Shown here: positions 8,389 through 18,104 of the stretch, in pieces
How the letters are laid out: the number at the start of each line of letters is the position of its first letter
Position numbering within the stretch: position 1 is the stretch's first letter
Assembly (NCBI GenBank): GCA_035705495.1
Contig: DASSWB010000098.1
Location: forward strand, 1 to 64,000
Direction: 5' to 3'
From: DASSWB01 sp035705495
GTDB lineage: Bacteria; Bacteroidota; Bacteroidia; Flavobacteriales; Flavobacteriaceae
DNA: 64,000 bases
The notes under the pieces: model-generated
Databases searched by the model: none
Seen by the model: the letters and a program-made list of their open reading frames with translations, nothing else
Told to the model about the DNA's origin: nothing
Program-made: the position numbers and the translations under genes

Positions 8389-9732
8389 ATGAGCAACGGT
8401 AAATACATAGCAATTCTTGGAGGTGGCGAAAGCGGCGTGGGAACTGCTATTCTTGCTGCTAAAGAAGGTTATCAGGTTTTCGTGTCAGATGCTGGGGTGA
8501 TCAAGCCTCAGTACAAGCAAATCCTTATCGATCACAAAATAGCGTGGGAAGATGAAAACCATTCCGAAGAAAAAATATTGACAGCGGATGTGGTGATGAA
8601 AAGCCCGGGAATACCCGAAAAGGCTGCTATTGTACAAAAATTGCTGGCGAAAAATATTCCTGTAATCTCTGAAATTGAATTTGCTTTTAAATATACATCA
8701 GCAACAATTATTGGGATAACTGGAAGCAACGGAAAAACAACAACCACAAGTCTTATAAATCATTTAATGCTTTCTGACGGGCTCGATACGGAGATGGCAG
8801 GAAACATCGGAAAAAGTTTTGCCGCGAAAGTCGCCGAAAAGGATACCGAATTTTACGTTTTGGAATTGAGCAGTTTTCAATTGGACGGAATCATTGATTT
8901 CAAACCAAAAATTGCCGTGCTGACCAATATCACACCAGATCATTTGGATAGGTATAATTACAATTTGAACGAATATGTGAATTCTAAATTTCGAATTGTA
9001 AAAAATCAGACCGAAGAAGATTATTTCATTTATGACGCCGATGATCAATTGATTTCCGAATGGATTGAAAAGAATAAAATTAAATCCAAAAAATTGCCTT
9101 TTTCAGTGACAAAAAAAATTGAAAATGGAGCATACATTGAGAACAAAATATTGAACATTAATATAGATAACGAACAATTTACCATGCCAACCGAAACTTT
9201 AGCTTTAGAAGGAGTCCACAACACAAAAAATGCCATGGCAGCAGCAACAGTTGCCCAATTATTAAGAATTAGAAAAGAAACAATCAGGGGAAGTTTGGAG
9301 AATTTTCATGGAGTGGAACACCGACTTGAAAAAGTACTGAAAATTAACAATGTACTTTACATCAACGATTCGAAAGCAACAAATGTAAATGCCACTTTTT
9401 ATGCTTTGGACAGCATGCAAACAGAAACGGTTTGGATTGTGGGTGGTGTGGATAAAGGCAATGATTATCGCGAACTGTTGTCTTTGGTAAATGAAAAAGT
9501 AAAAGCAATTGTGTGTTTGGGAATTGATAATACCAAAATTCTAAACGTATTCGGGAGTTGCATTGATAAAATTGTTGAAACCTCGAGCATGGAAGAAGCA
9601 GTAAAAACAGCCTACGGATTGGCAGAACGTGGTGACGCTGTTCTCCTCTCCCCAGCTTGTGCAAGTTTTGACCTCTTTGAAAATTATGAAGATCGAGGAA
9701 GACAATTTAAAGAGGCAGTAAGAAAATTATAA
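8389..9732 (+). CDS. murD: UDP-MurNAc-L-alanine:D-glutamate ligase MurD
   Basis: This 447-residue cytoplasmic Mur ligase adds D-glutamate to UDP-MurNAc-L-Ala. It has a Rossmann-like N-terminal domain (AILGGGESGVGTA), the ATP loop GITGSNGKTTTTS near residues 108-120, a central domain with NITPDHLDRY, and a C-terminal domain with YINDSKATN and LLSPACASFDLFENYEDRG, which are diagnostic for MurD. Length is as expected. It stands 17 bases after mraY and 28 bases before ftsW. Confidence 0.97.
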   Translation: MSNGKYIAILGGGESGVGTAILAAKEGYQVFVSDAGVIKPQYKQILIDHKIAWEDENHSEEKILTADVVMKSPGIPEKAAIVQKLLAKNIPVISEIEFAFKYTSATIIGITGSNGKTTTTSLINHLMLSDGLDTEMAGNIGKSFAAKVAEKDTEFYVLELSSFQLDGIIDFKPKIAVLTNITPDHLDRYNYNLNEYVNSKFRIVKNQTEEDYFIYDADDQLISEWIEKNKIKSKKLPFSVTKKIENGAYIENKILNINIDNEQFTMPTETLALEGVHNTKNAMAAATVAQLLRIRKETIRGSLENFHGVEHRLEKVLKINNVLYINDSKATNVNATFYALDSMQTETVWIVGGVDKGNDYRELLSLVNEKVKAIVCLGIDNTKILNVFGSCIDKIVETSSMEEAVKTAYGLAERGDAVLLSPACASFDLFENYEDRGRQFKEAVRKL

Positions 9733-9760
9733 TTTTAAAAACTAAAAAAAGCGTTCGGTT

Positions 9761-10966
9761 ATGATGAAGGCAATATTCACAAAGCTTAAAGGAGATAAAG
9801 TTATCTGGGCGGTTTCTGCCCTTTTGGCTATTTTTTCCTTTATTCCCGTGTATAGTGCCAGTAGTAATTTGGCTTATTTATATGGCGACGGAACAACCTA
9901 TAGTTTCCTGATTGACCATTTTTTACACCTTCTTTTGGGATTCGTTTGTATTTATGTCATTCATAAAATCCCTTACCATTATTTCAAAGGTTTATCGGTT
10001 TTATTGATGCCGGTGATCATTTTCCTATTGATTTATACGCTTTCACAAGGTACAACAATCGATGGTGCCAATGCGAGTCGGTGGATTCGAGTTCCTCTTG
10101 TTGGTTTCACGTTCCAGACTTCCACCTTGGCCGGTGTGGTTTTATCAATTTATGTTGCTAGATATTTGTCCAAAATCAAGGATCGGGAGGTTACTTTTAA
10201 AGAAACAATTTTACCACTATGGGCTCCGGTCTTTGTGGTTTTGGGCCTCATTCTCCCAGCGAATTTTTCCACGACGGCAATTATATTTTCAATGATATTG
10301 CTCTTGGTTTTTGTGGGTGGATATCCTTTAAAGTACCTATCAATCATCGTTGGCGCCGGACTTTTAATATTGGCTTTATTTGTGCTTTCCGCGAAAGCGT
10401 TTCCGGGAATGTTCCCAAATCGGGTGGATACTTGGATCAGCAGGATCGAAAATTTCACAAATGACGAAAACACACAAGCAGATTATCAAATAGAAAGGGC
10501 AAAAACAGCCATTGCAACTGGTGGTATCGCGGGAATAGGAATTGGGAAAAGTGTGCAAAGAAACTTTTTACCACAATCTTCTTCGGATTTTATTTATGCA
10601 ATTATCGTGGAAGAAATGGGATTAGTGGGCGGATTTACAGTGATGTTTTTCTACCTCTTTTTGCTGTTTCGAATATTGATCGTGGCAACCAAGGCAAATT
10701 CATTCTTCGGAAAATTGCTCGTTATTGGAGTCGGTTTTCCAATTATTTTTCAAGCCTTGATCAATATGGCGGTTGCTGTGGAATTGTTTCCGGTAACCGG
10801 ACAAACATTGCCATTAATCAGTAGCGGAGGATCTTCAATTTTAATGACTTGTCTTGCCCTCGGAATTATCTTGGGCGTAAGCGCAAAGAGAAATGAAGTG
10901 ATTCAGTTGGAAAAAGATGAAACTGAAGAAGAAAATCCGTTGGACATTTTAAGCGAAGCGATATGA
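9761..10966 (+). CDS. ftsW: Septal peptidoglycan glycosyltransferase FtsW
   Basis: This 401-residue SEDS-family integral membrane protein polymerises septal glycan together with FtsI. About ten hydrophobic segments are seen. The block from NRVDTWISRIENF through QIERAKTAIATGGIAGIGIGKS, then FLPQSSSDFIYAIIVEEMG and LPLISSGGSS, is characteristic of FtsW/RodA. Position between murD and murG in a dcw cluster supports FtsW over RodA. Two consecutive ATG codons (9761 and 9764) could serve as start. It overlaps murG by 4 bases (ATGA). Confidence 0.96.
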   Translation: MMKAIFTKLKGDKVIWAVSALLAIFSFIPVYSASSNLAYLYGDGTTYSFLIDHFLHLLLGFVCIYVIHKIPYHYFKGLSVLLMPVIIFLLIYTLSQGTTIDGANASRWIRVPLVGFTFQTSTLAGVVLSIYVARYLSKIKDREVTFKETILPLWAPVFVVLGLILPANFSTTAIIFSMILLLVFVGGYPLKYLSIIVGAGLLILALFVLSAKAFPGMFPNRVDTWISRIENFTNDENTQADYQIERAKTAIATGGIAGIGIGKSVQRNFLPQSSSDFIYAIIVEEMGLVGGFTVMFFYLFLLFRILIVATKANSFFGKLLVIGVGFPIIFQALINMAVAVELFPVTGQTLPLISSGGSSILMTCLALGIILGVSAKRNEVIQLEKDETEEENPLDILSEAI

Positions 10967-12072
10967 AGAAGCCTTTACATTTCATATTATCCGGAGGCGG
11001 AACAGGAGGACATATTTATCCGGCCGTTTCAATTGCCGATGAAATAAAAAGAAGGTTTCCCGATGCAGAAATTCTTTTCGTGGGTGCGCAAGACCGAATG
11101 GAAATGCAGAAGGTTCCAGAAGCAGGATATAAAATTGAAGGATTGTGGATCAGCGGAATTCAGCGTCAGTTGACAATGAAAAACTTGATGTTTCCATTCA
11201 AAATGATGAGCAGTTTGTGGAAATCAATCCAAATAATAAACAAATTTAAACCCGATGTCGCTATTGGAACCGGTGGATTTGCTAGCGGACCGCTACTACA
11301 AGTGGCACACTGGCGAAACATTCCAACCCTTATCCAAGAGCAAAACTCTTTTCCTGGAATCACAAACAAATGGTTGGGCAAAAAAGCGAATGTGATTTGT
11401 ACAGCCTATGATCAATTGGACCGGTTTTTTCCAGCTGAAAAAATTAGAATAACAGGAAATCCAGTTCGAAATGATTTATTGAAAGTTTCCGCCAAGCGCG
11501 CTGAAGCATTCGATTTTTTCAGACTGGAAAAAGACAGAAAAGTGATTTTGGTTTTGGGCGGAAGTCTGGGTGCAAGAAGAATTAACCAATTGTTGGAAGA
11601 ATTTGTTAATGATTTGGTTCTTGAAGGAGCACAAATTATTTGGCAAACGGGAAAACTTTATTACGAAACCTATAAAAAATTCGGTGAGAAGGAATTCGTC
11701 CAAATACACGAATATTTGAACAACATGAATTTTGCGTACGCAGCTGCGGATATTATTATTTCAAGGGCGGGAGCAGGAACCGTGTCAGAGTTGTGCATTG
11801 TAGGAAAGCCAGTGGTTTTTATTCCTTCTCCCAATGTTGCTGAAGATCATCAAACAAAAAATGCACTTGCAATTGCCAATAAGGATGCAGCGATTGTCGT
11901 GCACGAAAAAAATATAAAAACGGAATTCAGGGAACAGTTTTTTCCACTTTTGAAAAATGAGAAAAGACAAGAAGAACTGTCGGTAAATATTAAAAAATTG
12001 GCGCGTCCCAATGCGACCAAGGAGATTGTGGACGAGATTGAAAAGTTGTTAAAAAAAGGAAATAAAGGGTGA
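10963..12072 (+). CDS. murG: Lipid II synthase MurG
   Basis: This 369-residue GT28-family glycosyltransferase adds GlcNAc to lipid I on the inner face of the membrane, forming lipid II. The N-terminal GGGTGGHIYPAVSIADE loop, GTGGFASGP, EQNSFPGITNKWL and the donor-binding SRAGAGTVSELC and GKPVVFIPSPNVAEDHQ blocks are all present. Length is normal. It overlaps ftsW at its start and murC at its end by 4 bases each, so translation of the three is likely coupled. Confidence 0.97.
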   Translation: MKKPLHFILSGGGTGGHIYPAVSIADEIKRRFPDAEILFVGAQDRMEMQKVPEAGYKIEGLWISGIQRQLTMKNLMFPFKMMSSLWKSIQIINKFKPDVAIGTGGFASGPLLQVAHWRNIPTLIQEQNSFPGITNKWLGKKANVICTAYDQLDRFFPAEKIRITGNPVRNDLLKVSAKRAEAFDFFRLEKDRKVILVLGGSLGARRINQLLEEFVNDLVLEGAQIIWQTGKLYYETYKKFGEKEFVQIHEYLNNMNFAYAAADIIISRAGAGTVSELCIVGKPVVFIPSPNVAEDHQTKNALAIANKDAAIVVHEKNIKTEFREQFFPLLKNEKRQEELSVNIKKLARPNATKEIVDEIEKLLKKGNKG

Positions 12073-13418
12073 GAAGTTTTGATCAAATAGAAAATATATT
12101 TTTCATCGGCATCGGTGGAATTGGAATGAGCGCTCTGGCGAGATATTTTCAATTTCAAGGAAAAAACGTTGCGGGTTATGATAAAACTCCGGCGCCATTG
12201 ACACAAAAATTAAAAGCGGAAGGAATGGAAGTGGTTTACACAGATTCCATTGCGGTGATTCCTGCTGAATTTTTGGATTTGGAAAAAACATTGATTGTTT
12301 ACACACCGGCAATTCCTGCAGATCATGAGCAGTATTTGTATTTCAAAAAACTGAATTTTCAAATTTTAAAAAGAGCTGCGGTTCTGGGAATGATCACTAA
12401 AAATCATTTCACAATGGCTGTTGCTGGAACACATGGAAAAACGACAACAACCGCAATTTTAGGTCATCTGCTGAAGGAATCTGGTGTAAAAGTGACTGCT
12501 TTTTTGGGCGGAATCTGCAAAAATTATGAAAGCAATTTAATTGTTGCAGGAGATGAAGTCATGGTAGTGGAAGCCGATGAATTTGACCGTTCATTTCTGA
12601 ATCTTTCTCCAAATTTTGCCGCAGTAACTTCAATGGATGCAGATCATTTGGATATTTATGGAGAAAATCAGCAACTTCAGGATTCTTTCAAAGCGTTTGC
12701 AGATTTGGTGCCTTCGGAAGGAAAGGTGTTTGTGAAAAATGGATTGAGTTTACAAGGAACAAGCATCGGAATTGAAGATGATGCCGATTTTTCAATTCAA
12801 AAAATCAGCATTGAAAACGGCTCTTATTTTTTCAGTTTAAAAACTCCGTCAGAAACCATCGAGAATTTACAATTGAATCTTCCCGGAAGACATAATTTGA
12901 TGAATGCCGCAACCGCGTTGTCAATGGCAATTACGTATGGAACTCCGATTTCAGAATTGAGAAAGGCGCTCGCTTCGTTCAAAGGAGTGGATAGAAGGTT
13001 TAATTATATTATCAAGTCGGATGACTTTGTTTTAATCGACGATTACGCGCATCATCCTGCGGAAATCCACGCGGTACATCAGGCGGTGCGTGAAATGCAT
13101 CCTGGGAAAAAGATTGCTGCGGTTTTTCAGCCGCATCTATTCAGCAGGACAAGGGATTTTGCAGATGATTTTGCGGAAAGTTTGACAGCTTTTGACGAAG
13201 TATTGTTATTGGATATTTATCCAGCGCGGGAACTTCCGATTACCGGGATAAATTCCGAGTTGATATTGGGAAAAATTGGCCATCATAATAAGCAATTGGT
13301 CACAAAAGAAAATTTACCTTTGGCAGCCAAAAAAATCGGGGCAGAAGTACTGATAATAATGGGTGCTGGAGATATAAGCGAAGAAGTAGAAAAAGTAAAA
13401 CAAATTTTTCAGCAATGA
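12069..13418 (+). CDS. murC: UDP-MurNAc:L-alanine ligase MurC
   Basis: This 449-residue Mur ligase adds the first stem-peptide residue, L-alanine. It has the N-terminal FFIGIGGIGMSALARY dinucleotide-like loop, the ATP loop AGTHGKTTTTA near residues 119-129, VEADEFDRSFLNLSP, and a C-terminal domain with DDYAHHPAEI and FQPHLFSRTRDF. These blocks distinguish MurC from Mpl. The start codon is GTG at 12069 within a GTGA overlap with murG, and its own end overlaps ftsQ by 4 bases. Confidence 0.97.
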   Translation: MRSFDQIENIFFIGIGGIGMSALARYFQFQGKNVAGYDKTPAPLTQKLKAEGMEVVYTDSIAVIPAEFLDLEKTLIVYTPAIPADHEQYLYFKKLNFQILKRAAVLGMITKNHFTMAVAGTHGKTTTTAILGHLLKESGVKVTAFLGGICKNYESNLIVAGDEVMVVEADEFDRSFLNLSPNFAAVTSMDADHLDIYGENQQLQDSFKAFADLVPSEGKVFVKNGLSLQGTSIGIEDDADFSIQKISIENGSYFFSLKTPSETIENLQLNLPGRHNLMNAATALSMAITYGTPISELRKALASFKGVDRRFNYIIKSDDFVLIDDYAHHPAEIHAVHQAVREMHPGKKIAAVFQPHLFSRTRDFADDFAESLTAFDEVLLLDIYPARELPITGINSELILGKIGHHNKQLVTKENLPLAAKKIGAEVLIIMGAGDISEEVEKVKQIFQQ

Positions 13419-14134
13419 AAAAGTACAAAAATCATATCGTTGGTTTTCTGGTTTTTGCCAGTCTTGTTTTCCTTTACGGATTTGCGGGCAAAAGAAATAA
13501 TGCTCGGAATGTAAACGGAATTTCGATCAGTTTTACGAATGAAGAAAACCTGTATATCACAGAAAATGCGGTTAATAACTTGTTAATACAAAAGGAAGTA
13601 GCTGTTGCGAACGTAGGTAAAGATATTTTAGATTTGAATAGGGTGGAAAAAATCCTGGATACGCATGAAATGATCGAAAATGCTGAAGTATATCTTACTG
13701 TTGACGGCGAATTAGGCGCCAGAATAACCCAACGTAAACCTTTGGGAAGGATTTTGGCTTCAAACAGTAGTTTTTATGTGGATGCAACAGCAAAAAAAAT
13801 GCCTTTATCGCCTTTCCATTCCGCCCGCGTTCCAATTGTTTTGGGAGTTGATGAAAAAAACATTGCTGAGGTACATCAGCTGTTGGATTATATAGAAAAA
13901 GATGATTTTTTAAAACACCATATTACCGCAATTCAAAGGCAAAAAAACGGTTTTTATAAAATGCAGTTGCGCGAAATGGATTTTGAACTCTTATTTGGCG
14001 TAGCAGGACATATTGATTTAAAGTTTAATAATTTCAAGGCTTTTTATCAAAACGGATTAAAGAACAATAAATTGAATCTCTATAAAACAGTGAACCTACA
14101 ATTTGGAAACCAAGTTGTGGCCACTAAAAAGTAA
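13415..14134 (+). CDS. ftsQ: Cell division protein FtsQ
   Basis: This 239-residue protein has a short cytoplasmic N-terminus, one membrane segment at about residues 8-25 and a periplasmic part with a POTRA-like stretch (about 38-105) and a beta-rich C-terminus. FtsQ links the FtsLB complex to the divisome. Sequence conservation is low, as usual for FtsQ, but phrases such as ITQRKPLGRI and YVDATAKKMPLSPF match the family, and the place between murC and ftsA is the canonical one. It overlaps murC by 4 bases and precedes ftsA by 3. Confidence 0.92.
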   Translation: MKKYKNHIVGFLVFASLVFLYGFAGKRNNARNVNGISISFTNEENLYITENAVNNLLIQKEVAVANVGKDILDLNRVEKILDTHEMIENAEVYLTVDGELGARITQRKPLGRILASNSSFYVDATAKKMPLSPFHSARVPIVLGVDEKNIAEVHQLLDYIEKDDFLKHHITAIQRQKNGFYKMQLREMDFELLFGVAGHIDLKFNNFKAFYQNGLKNNKLNLYKTVNLQFGNQVVATKK

Positions 14135-14137
14135 ATT

Positions 14138-15487
14138 ATGGAACAAAGCGATATTGCAGTAGGATTAGACATTGGAACTACCAAAATAGTAGCCATGATA
14201 GGCCGAAATAATGAATATGGCAAAATGGAAATTTTGGGTATTGGAAAATCCAAAAGTTTGGGTGTGCACAGAGGTGTGGTGAATAATATTACCCAAACAA
14301 TCCAGTCAATTCAACAAGCAGTACAGGAAGCGGAAGCAGATTCCGGTTTAAAGATTGAAGATGTGGTTGTAGGAATTGCGGGTCAGCACATAAGAAGCCT
14401 TCACCACAGCGATTATATTACTCGTCCCAATGCAGATGAGGTTATTGATGCAGACGATATTGATAAATTGTGCAATCAGGTTCACAAATTGGTTATGCTT
14501 CCAGGAGAAGAAATAATTCATGTTTTGCCACAGGAATATAAAGTCGATGGTCAAGCCGAAATCAAAGAACCAATCGGAATGTACGGCGGAAGGTTGGAAG
14601 CCAATTTTCATGTTGTCGTAGGTCAGATTTCATCAATTAGAAATGTTGGTAGATGCGTGAAAAGCGCCGGATTGGAACTTTCTGCGGTTACGTTGGAACC
14701 CCTGGCTTCTGCGAATGCAGTTTTGAGTCAGGAAGAAAAAGAAGCAGGAGTAGCTTTAATTGATATTGGTGGCGGAACCACTGATCTTGCAATTTTTAAA
14801 GATGGAATCATCCGGCATACGGCTGTAATTCCTTTCGGCGGAAATGTGATTACCGAGGATATTAAAGAAGGTTGTTCAATCATTGAAAAACAGGCAGAGC
14901 TTCTGAAAGTGAAATTCGGTTCGGCTTGGCCTGGCGAGAATAAAGAAAATGAAATTGTATCTATTCCTGGTTTACGCGGAAGGGATCCGAAGGAAATAAC
15001 TTTAAAAAATCTTTCTAAAATCATTCATGCAAGAGTCGTGGAGATTATTGACCAAGTTTATTTGGAAATAAAAAATTACGGACACGAAGAACAGAAGAAG
15101 AAACTCATTGCTGGGATTGTAATTACCGGTGGCGGAGCTCAATTGAAGCATTTAAAACAATTGGTTGAATACATTACAGGGATGGATACCAGAATTGGTT
15201 TTCCGAATGAGCATTTGGCGGGAAATAGCAATACCGAAACTACGAGCCCGATGTATGCCACTGCAGTCGGTCTTGTAATGAAAAGCTTGGAAAATATAAA
15301 GAAAAAGCAGCCGGCATGGGTTGAGAGAGAGGCTGAAATGAATGCAGAATCTTCAACAGAAGGAATCCAAGGAGATGAACAAGAAATAACAGAAGAAGTA
15401 AAAGAAGCACCCATAAAAAGGGAACGAAAAAGCATATTTGACCGGTGGACGGAAAAATTCAAAGATTTTTTAGATGACCAAGAATAA
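14138..15487 (+). CDS. ftsA: Cell division protein FtsA
   Basis: This 449-residue actin-fold ATPase tethers FtsZ filaments to the membrane. The N-terminal VGLDIGTTKIVAMIG phosphate loop, the SHS2 insertion (about residues 80-160), ALIDIGGGTTDLAIF and GIVITGGGAQLKHL are all present. The C-terminus (about 395-449) is acidic, then basic, and ends in a short amphipathic FDRWTEKFKDFLDD segment that probably binds the membrane. The protein is slightly longer than E. coli FtsA because of this linker. ftsZ follows after 27 bases. Confidence 0.97.
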   Translation: MEQSDIAVGLDIGTTKIVAMIGRNNEYGKMEILGIGKSKSLGVHRGVVNNITQTIQSIQQAVQEAEADSGLKIEDVVVGIAGQHIRSLHHSDYITRPNADEVIDADDIDKLCNQVHKLVMLPGEEIIHVLPQEYKVDGQAEIKEPIGMYGGRLEANFHVVVGQISSIRNVGRCVKSAGLELSAVTLEPLASANAVLSQEEKEAGVALIDIGGGTTDLAIFKDGIIRHTAVIPFGGNVITEDIKEGCSIIEKQAELLKVKFGSAWPGENKENEIVSIPGLRGRDPKEITLKNLSKIIHARVVEIIDQVYLEIKNYGHEEQKKKLIAGIVITGGGAQLKHLKQLVEYITGMDTRIGFPNEHLAGNSNTETTSPMYATAVGLVMKSLENIKKKQPAWVEREAEMNAESSTEGIQGDEQEITEEVKEAPIKRERKSIFDRWTEKFKDFLDDQE

Positions 15488-15514
15488 AATTTTGAACCAG
15501 AAAAATACAAATTT

Positions 15515-17491
15515 ATGAGCAACACAGAATTCGAAAACATTTCATTTGATTTGCCCAAAAATCAATCGAACGTTATCAAGGTAATTGGTGTTGGTGGCGG
15601 AGGAAGTAACGCAATCAACCACATGTTCCAGCAAGGAATAAAAGGAGTTGATTTTGTGATCTGTAACACAGATTCGCAAGCGTTGGAAAACAGTCCTGTT
15701 CCCAATAAAATCCAGTTGGGTGTAAACCTTACGGAAGGATTGGGTGCGGGTGCAAACCCCCAAGTTGGTGAAAAGGCAGCCATTGAGAGTTTTGAAGATA
15801 TTAAGCGCATGCTTGATACCAACACGAAAATGGTTTTTATCACTGCGGGAATGGGTGGTGGTACCGGAACTGGAGCTGCCCCAGTGATTGCGAAACAAGC
15901 AAAGGACATGGACATCCTAACTGTGGGAATTGTGACCATTCCTTTTCAGTTTGAAGGAAAAATGCGAAACGAACAGGCACAAATTGGTGTGGAAAATCTA
16001 CGTCAACATGTTGATTCGTTGATTGTTATCAATAATAATAAACTCAGGGAAGTTTATGGAAATTTGGGTTTCAAGGCCGGATTTTCAAAAGCTGATGAAG
16101 TCTTGGCAACTGCTTCACGAGGAATTGCCGAGGTAATTACGCATCACTACACTCAAAACATTGACTTGCGGGATGCGAAAACGGTACTAAGCAATAGTGG
16201 AACTGCAATAATGGGATCTGCGCATGCTTCTGGTTCTAACCGCGCACATGAAGCCATCTCCAAAGCATTGGATTCTCCTTTGTTGAACGATAATAAAATT
16301 AAAGGTGCACAAAATGTATTGTTGCTCATCGTGTCTGGTTCTGATGAGATAACAATTGATGAAATTGGAGAAATCAACGATTATATTCAGGAAGAAGCGG
16401 GCAATTCAGCCAATATAATTATGGGTGTAGGAGAAGATTCTTCTTTGGAAGAAGGAATTGCCGTCACCATTATTGCGACTGGTTTTAATGTAGAGCAGCA
16501 GAACGAAATCGTCAATACTGAAACCAAAAAAATCATTCATACCCTTGAAGATGAACAAAGAGCAGAGCAGACTTTAGTGCCAAAAAAGACCGCCTCCAAA
16601 TACGTTCCTCCGGTTCAAAAGGAGGAGCCAAAGCAAGAAGATAAAGTGGTTTTTAATCTTGAGGAAGAGCCGGAAATCGATTTTCCAGTTTCGGAAAAAG
16701 AGGAGGATGTAAAAGATGAATTAAGTGCGGAGGAAAAGGATTTTTTAGTCGCAAGGGAGATGAAAGTGATTTATGAAGAAGTGAAGGCTCCCGTGATTTC
16801 AGAAGATGATTTTGTAATTATAGAAACGAAAAAGGAAATCGAGAATATTGAAGTTCACGATGCAACCGAAATAAAATCCGAGGCATTTGAACAACAGGCA
16901 ATGTTTACTTTTGACCTTCCCATTAATAACGAGAAGAATTCCGAAGAAATTACAGAAGTTAAAGATGCTCAGGAAAATAAAATTGTTCATAGTCTTTCCG
17001 ACGATAATGAAATAACATCCCAGAAAAAAGATGAATTCGATAAAGTTGAAGAAGATGGGATGAAAAAATATAGTTTGGATGATTACTTGGATTTTGAAAA
17101 CAAAGTCAATGATGCCAAACCGTTACAAAAGAAAGCTGAAGAAACGGAAAAACTGGAAATAAAAACCAAAGTTGTAGATAAAACAGCAGAAAAAGCAAAG
17201 GTGGAAATGGATGAAAATGTTGATCCTTTTGACAATCCGATTTCTGAAATTTTGGTCAAAAGAGCTGCAGAAAGAAGGGCGAAGATGAAAGAATTTAATT
17301 ATAAATTCCGTTCAAATATTTCGAGAATTGAGGAAATTGAAAAACAACCCGCATACAAACGGGCAGGAATCGATTTAAATGGAAGCAAGCCCGGTGAAGA
17401 GAAATTTTCAAGAACTACTTTAGGAACAGGTGAAAACGACGAACTTCAGTTAAGAAGCAATAATTCTTTTTTGCATGACAATGTAGATTAG
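15515..17491 (+). CDS. ftsZ: Cell division protein FtsZ with long C-terminal linker
   Basis: This 658-residue tubulin homologue forms the Z ring. The GTPase core fills about residues 1-325, with GVGGGGSNAINHM, the tubulin signature GGGTGTGAAP and the T7-loop region NIDLRDAKTVLSNSG. A very long, acidic and low-complexity linker follows (about 330-560). The conserved C-terminal peptide that binds FtsA is recognisable as EKQPAYKRAGIDL near 609-621, yet about 37 further residues follow it instead of the protein ending there. Flavobacterial FtsZ proteins are generally long; this one is near double the size of E. coli FtsZ. It is the last gene before a perfect terminator. Confidence 0.97.
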   Translation: MSNTEFENISFDLPKNQSNVIKVIGVGGGGSNAINHMFQQGIKGVDFVICNTDSQALENSPVPNKIQLGVNLTEGLGAGANPQVGEKAAIESFEDIKRMLDTNTKMVFITAGMGGGTGTGAAPVIAKQAKDMDILTVGIVTIPFQFEGKMRNEQAQIGVENLRQHVDSLIVINNNKLREVYGNLGFKAGFSKADEVLATASRGIAEVITHHYTQNIDLRDAKTVLSNSGTAIMGSAHASGSNRAHEAISKALDSPLLNDNKIKGAQNVLLLIVSGSDEITIDEIGEINDYIQEEAGNSANIIMGVGEDSSLEEGIAVTIIATGFNVEQQNEIVNTETKKIIHTLEDEQRAEQTLVPKKTASKYVPPVQKEEPKQEDKVVFNLEEEPEIDFPVSEKEEDVKDELSAEEKDFLVAREMKVIYEEVKAPVISEDDFVIIETKKEIENIEVHDATEIKSEAFEQQAMFTFDLPINNEKNSEEITEVKDAQENKIVHSLSDDNEITSQKKDEFDKVEEDGMKKYSLDDYLDFENKVNDAKPLQKKAEETEKLEIKTKVVDKTAEKAKVEMDENVDPFDNPISEILVKRAAERRAKMKEFNYKFRSNISRIEEIEKQPAYKRAGIDLNGSKPGEEKFSRTTLGTGENDELQLRSNNSFLHDNVD

Positions 17492-17534
17492 CACACAACT
17501 TTTTCAAAACTGAAAAAGTGTTTCAGAAGTAATT

Positions 17535-17576
17535 ATAAACCCAAAACAAGAAATATGTTTTGGGTTTATTTTTTTA
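17535..17576 (+). terminator. Intrinsic terminator of the dcw operon
   Basis: A perfect 14-bp stem pairs 17535-17548 with 17556-17569 around a 7-base loop, and is followed by a run of T. It begins 44 bases after the ftsZ stop and closes the cell-wall and division operon. Confidence 0.92.
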
Positions 17577-17582
17577 TCTTCG
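17575..17582 (+). promoter_or_regulatory. Candidate -7 box for yqeY
   Basis: TATCTTCG differs from TAnnTTTG at one base. It lies directly after the ftsZ terminator and 20 bases before the yqeY ATG at 17602. That spacing fits the short leaders seen elsewhere in the window. Confidence 0.4.
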
Positions 17583-17601
17583 CCATCAAATAAAATCGAC
17601 G

Positions 17602-18051
17602 ATGAGCTTACAGGAAAAAGTAATGGTTAAACTGAAAGAAGCAATGCGTGCCAAGGATACAACAGCCTTGGAAGCTTTGCGAGCCATTAAAAGTGGAATT
17701 CTTTTAGCACAAACAGAAACCGGTTCAAAAGAAGAAATTTCTGAAGACCAAGAAATGAAATTGTTGCAAAAACTTGTGAAGCAAAGAAAAGATAGTGCTG
17801 CAATATACCAGAGTCAGGGCAGGGAAGATTTAGCGCAACCCGAACTCGATCAGGCGGCGGTAATTGAAGCTTTTTTACCTGCTCAAATGAGTGAGGAAGA
17901 AATTGAGAAAGTTGTCACTGAAATCATTGAAAAAGAAGGCGCAACAGGATTACAGGATATGGGCAAGATTATGGGATTGGCATCCAAAGAGTTGGCGGGA
18001 AAAGCCGATGGCAAAACAATTTCTACAATTGTAAGAAGCAAATTATCCTAA
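17602..18051 (+). CDS. GatB/YqeY domain-containing protein
   Basis: This 149-residue soluble protein is of the YqeY family, which resembles the tail domain of the GatB subunit of tRNA amidotransferase. YqeY proteins are widespread, and a role in tRNA-related processes is supposed but not shown. Typical stretches are MRAKDTTALEALRAIKSGI, IEAFLPAQMSEEEIE and GKADGKTISTIVRSKLS. The start is ATG 17602 (MSLQEKVM); a 14-residue upstream extension would run into the ftsZ terminator and is rejected. A gene of this kind directly behind ftsZ is common in Flavobacteriaceae. Confidence 0.93.
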   Translation: MSLQEKVMVKLKEAMRAKDTTALEALRAIKSGILLAQTETGSKEEISEDQEMKLLQKLVKQRKDSAAIYQSQGREDLAQPELDQAAVIEAFLPAQMSEEEIEKVVTEIIEKEGATGLQDMGKIMGLASKELAGKADGKTISTIVRSKLS

Positions 18052-18104
18052 AAAAGGGTATAAAATTTAGAAATTAATACTTGGGCTTCAATTTAAATTT
18101 TATG

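Noticed and set aside
17560..17601. N-terminal extension of yqeY
   Set aside because: It would begin within the ftsZ terminator hairpin and does not match the family; ATG 17602 fits.
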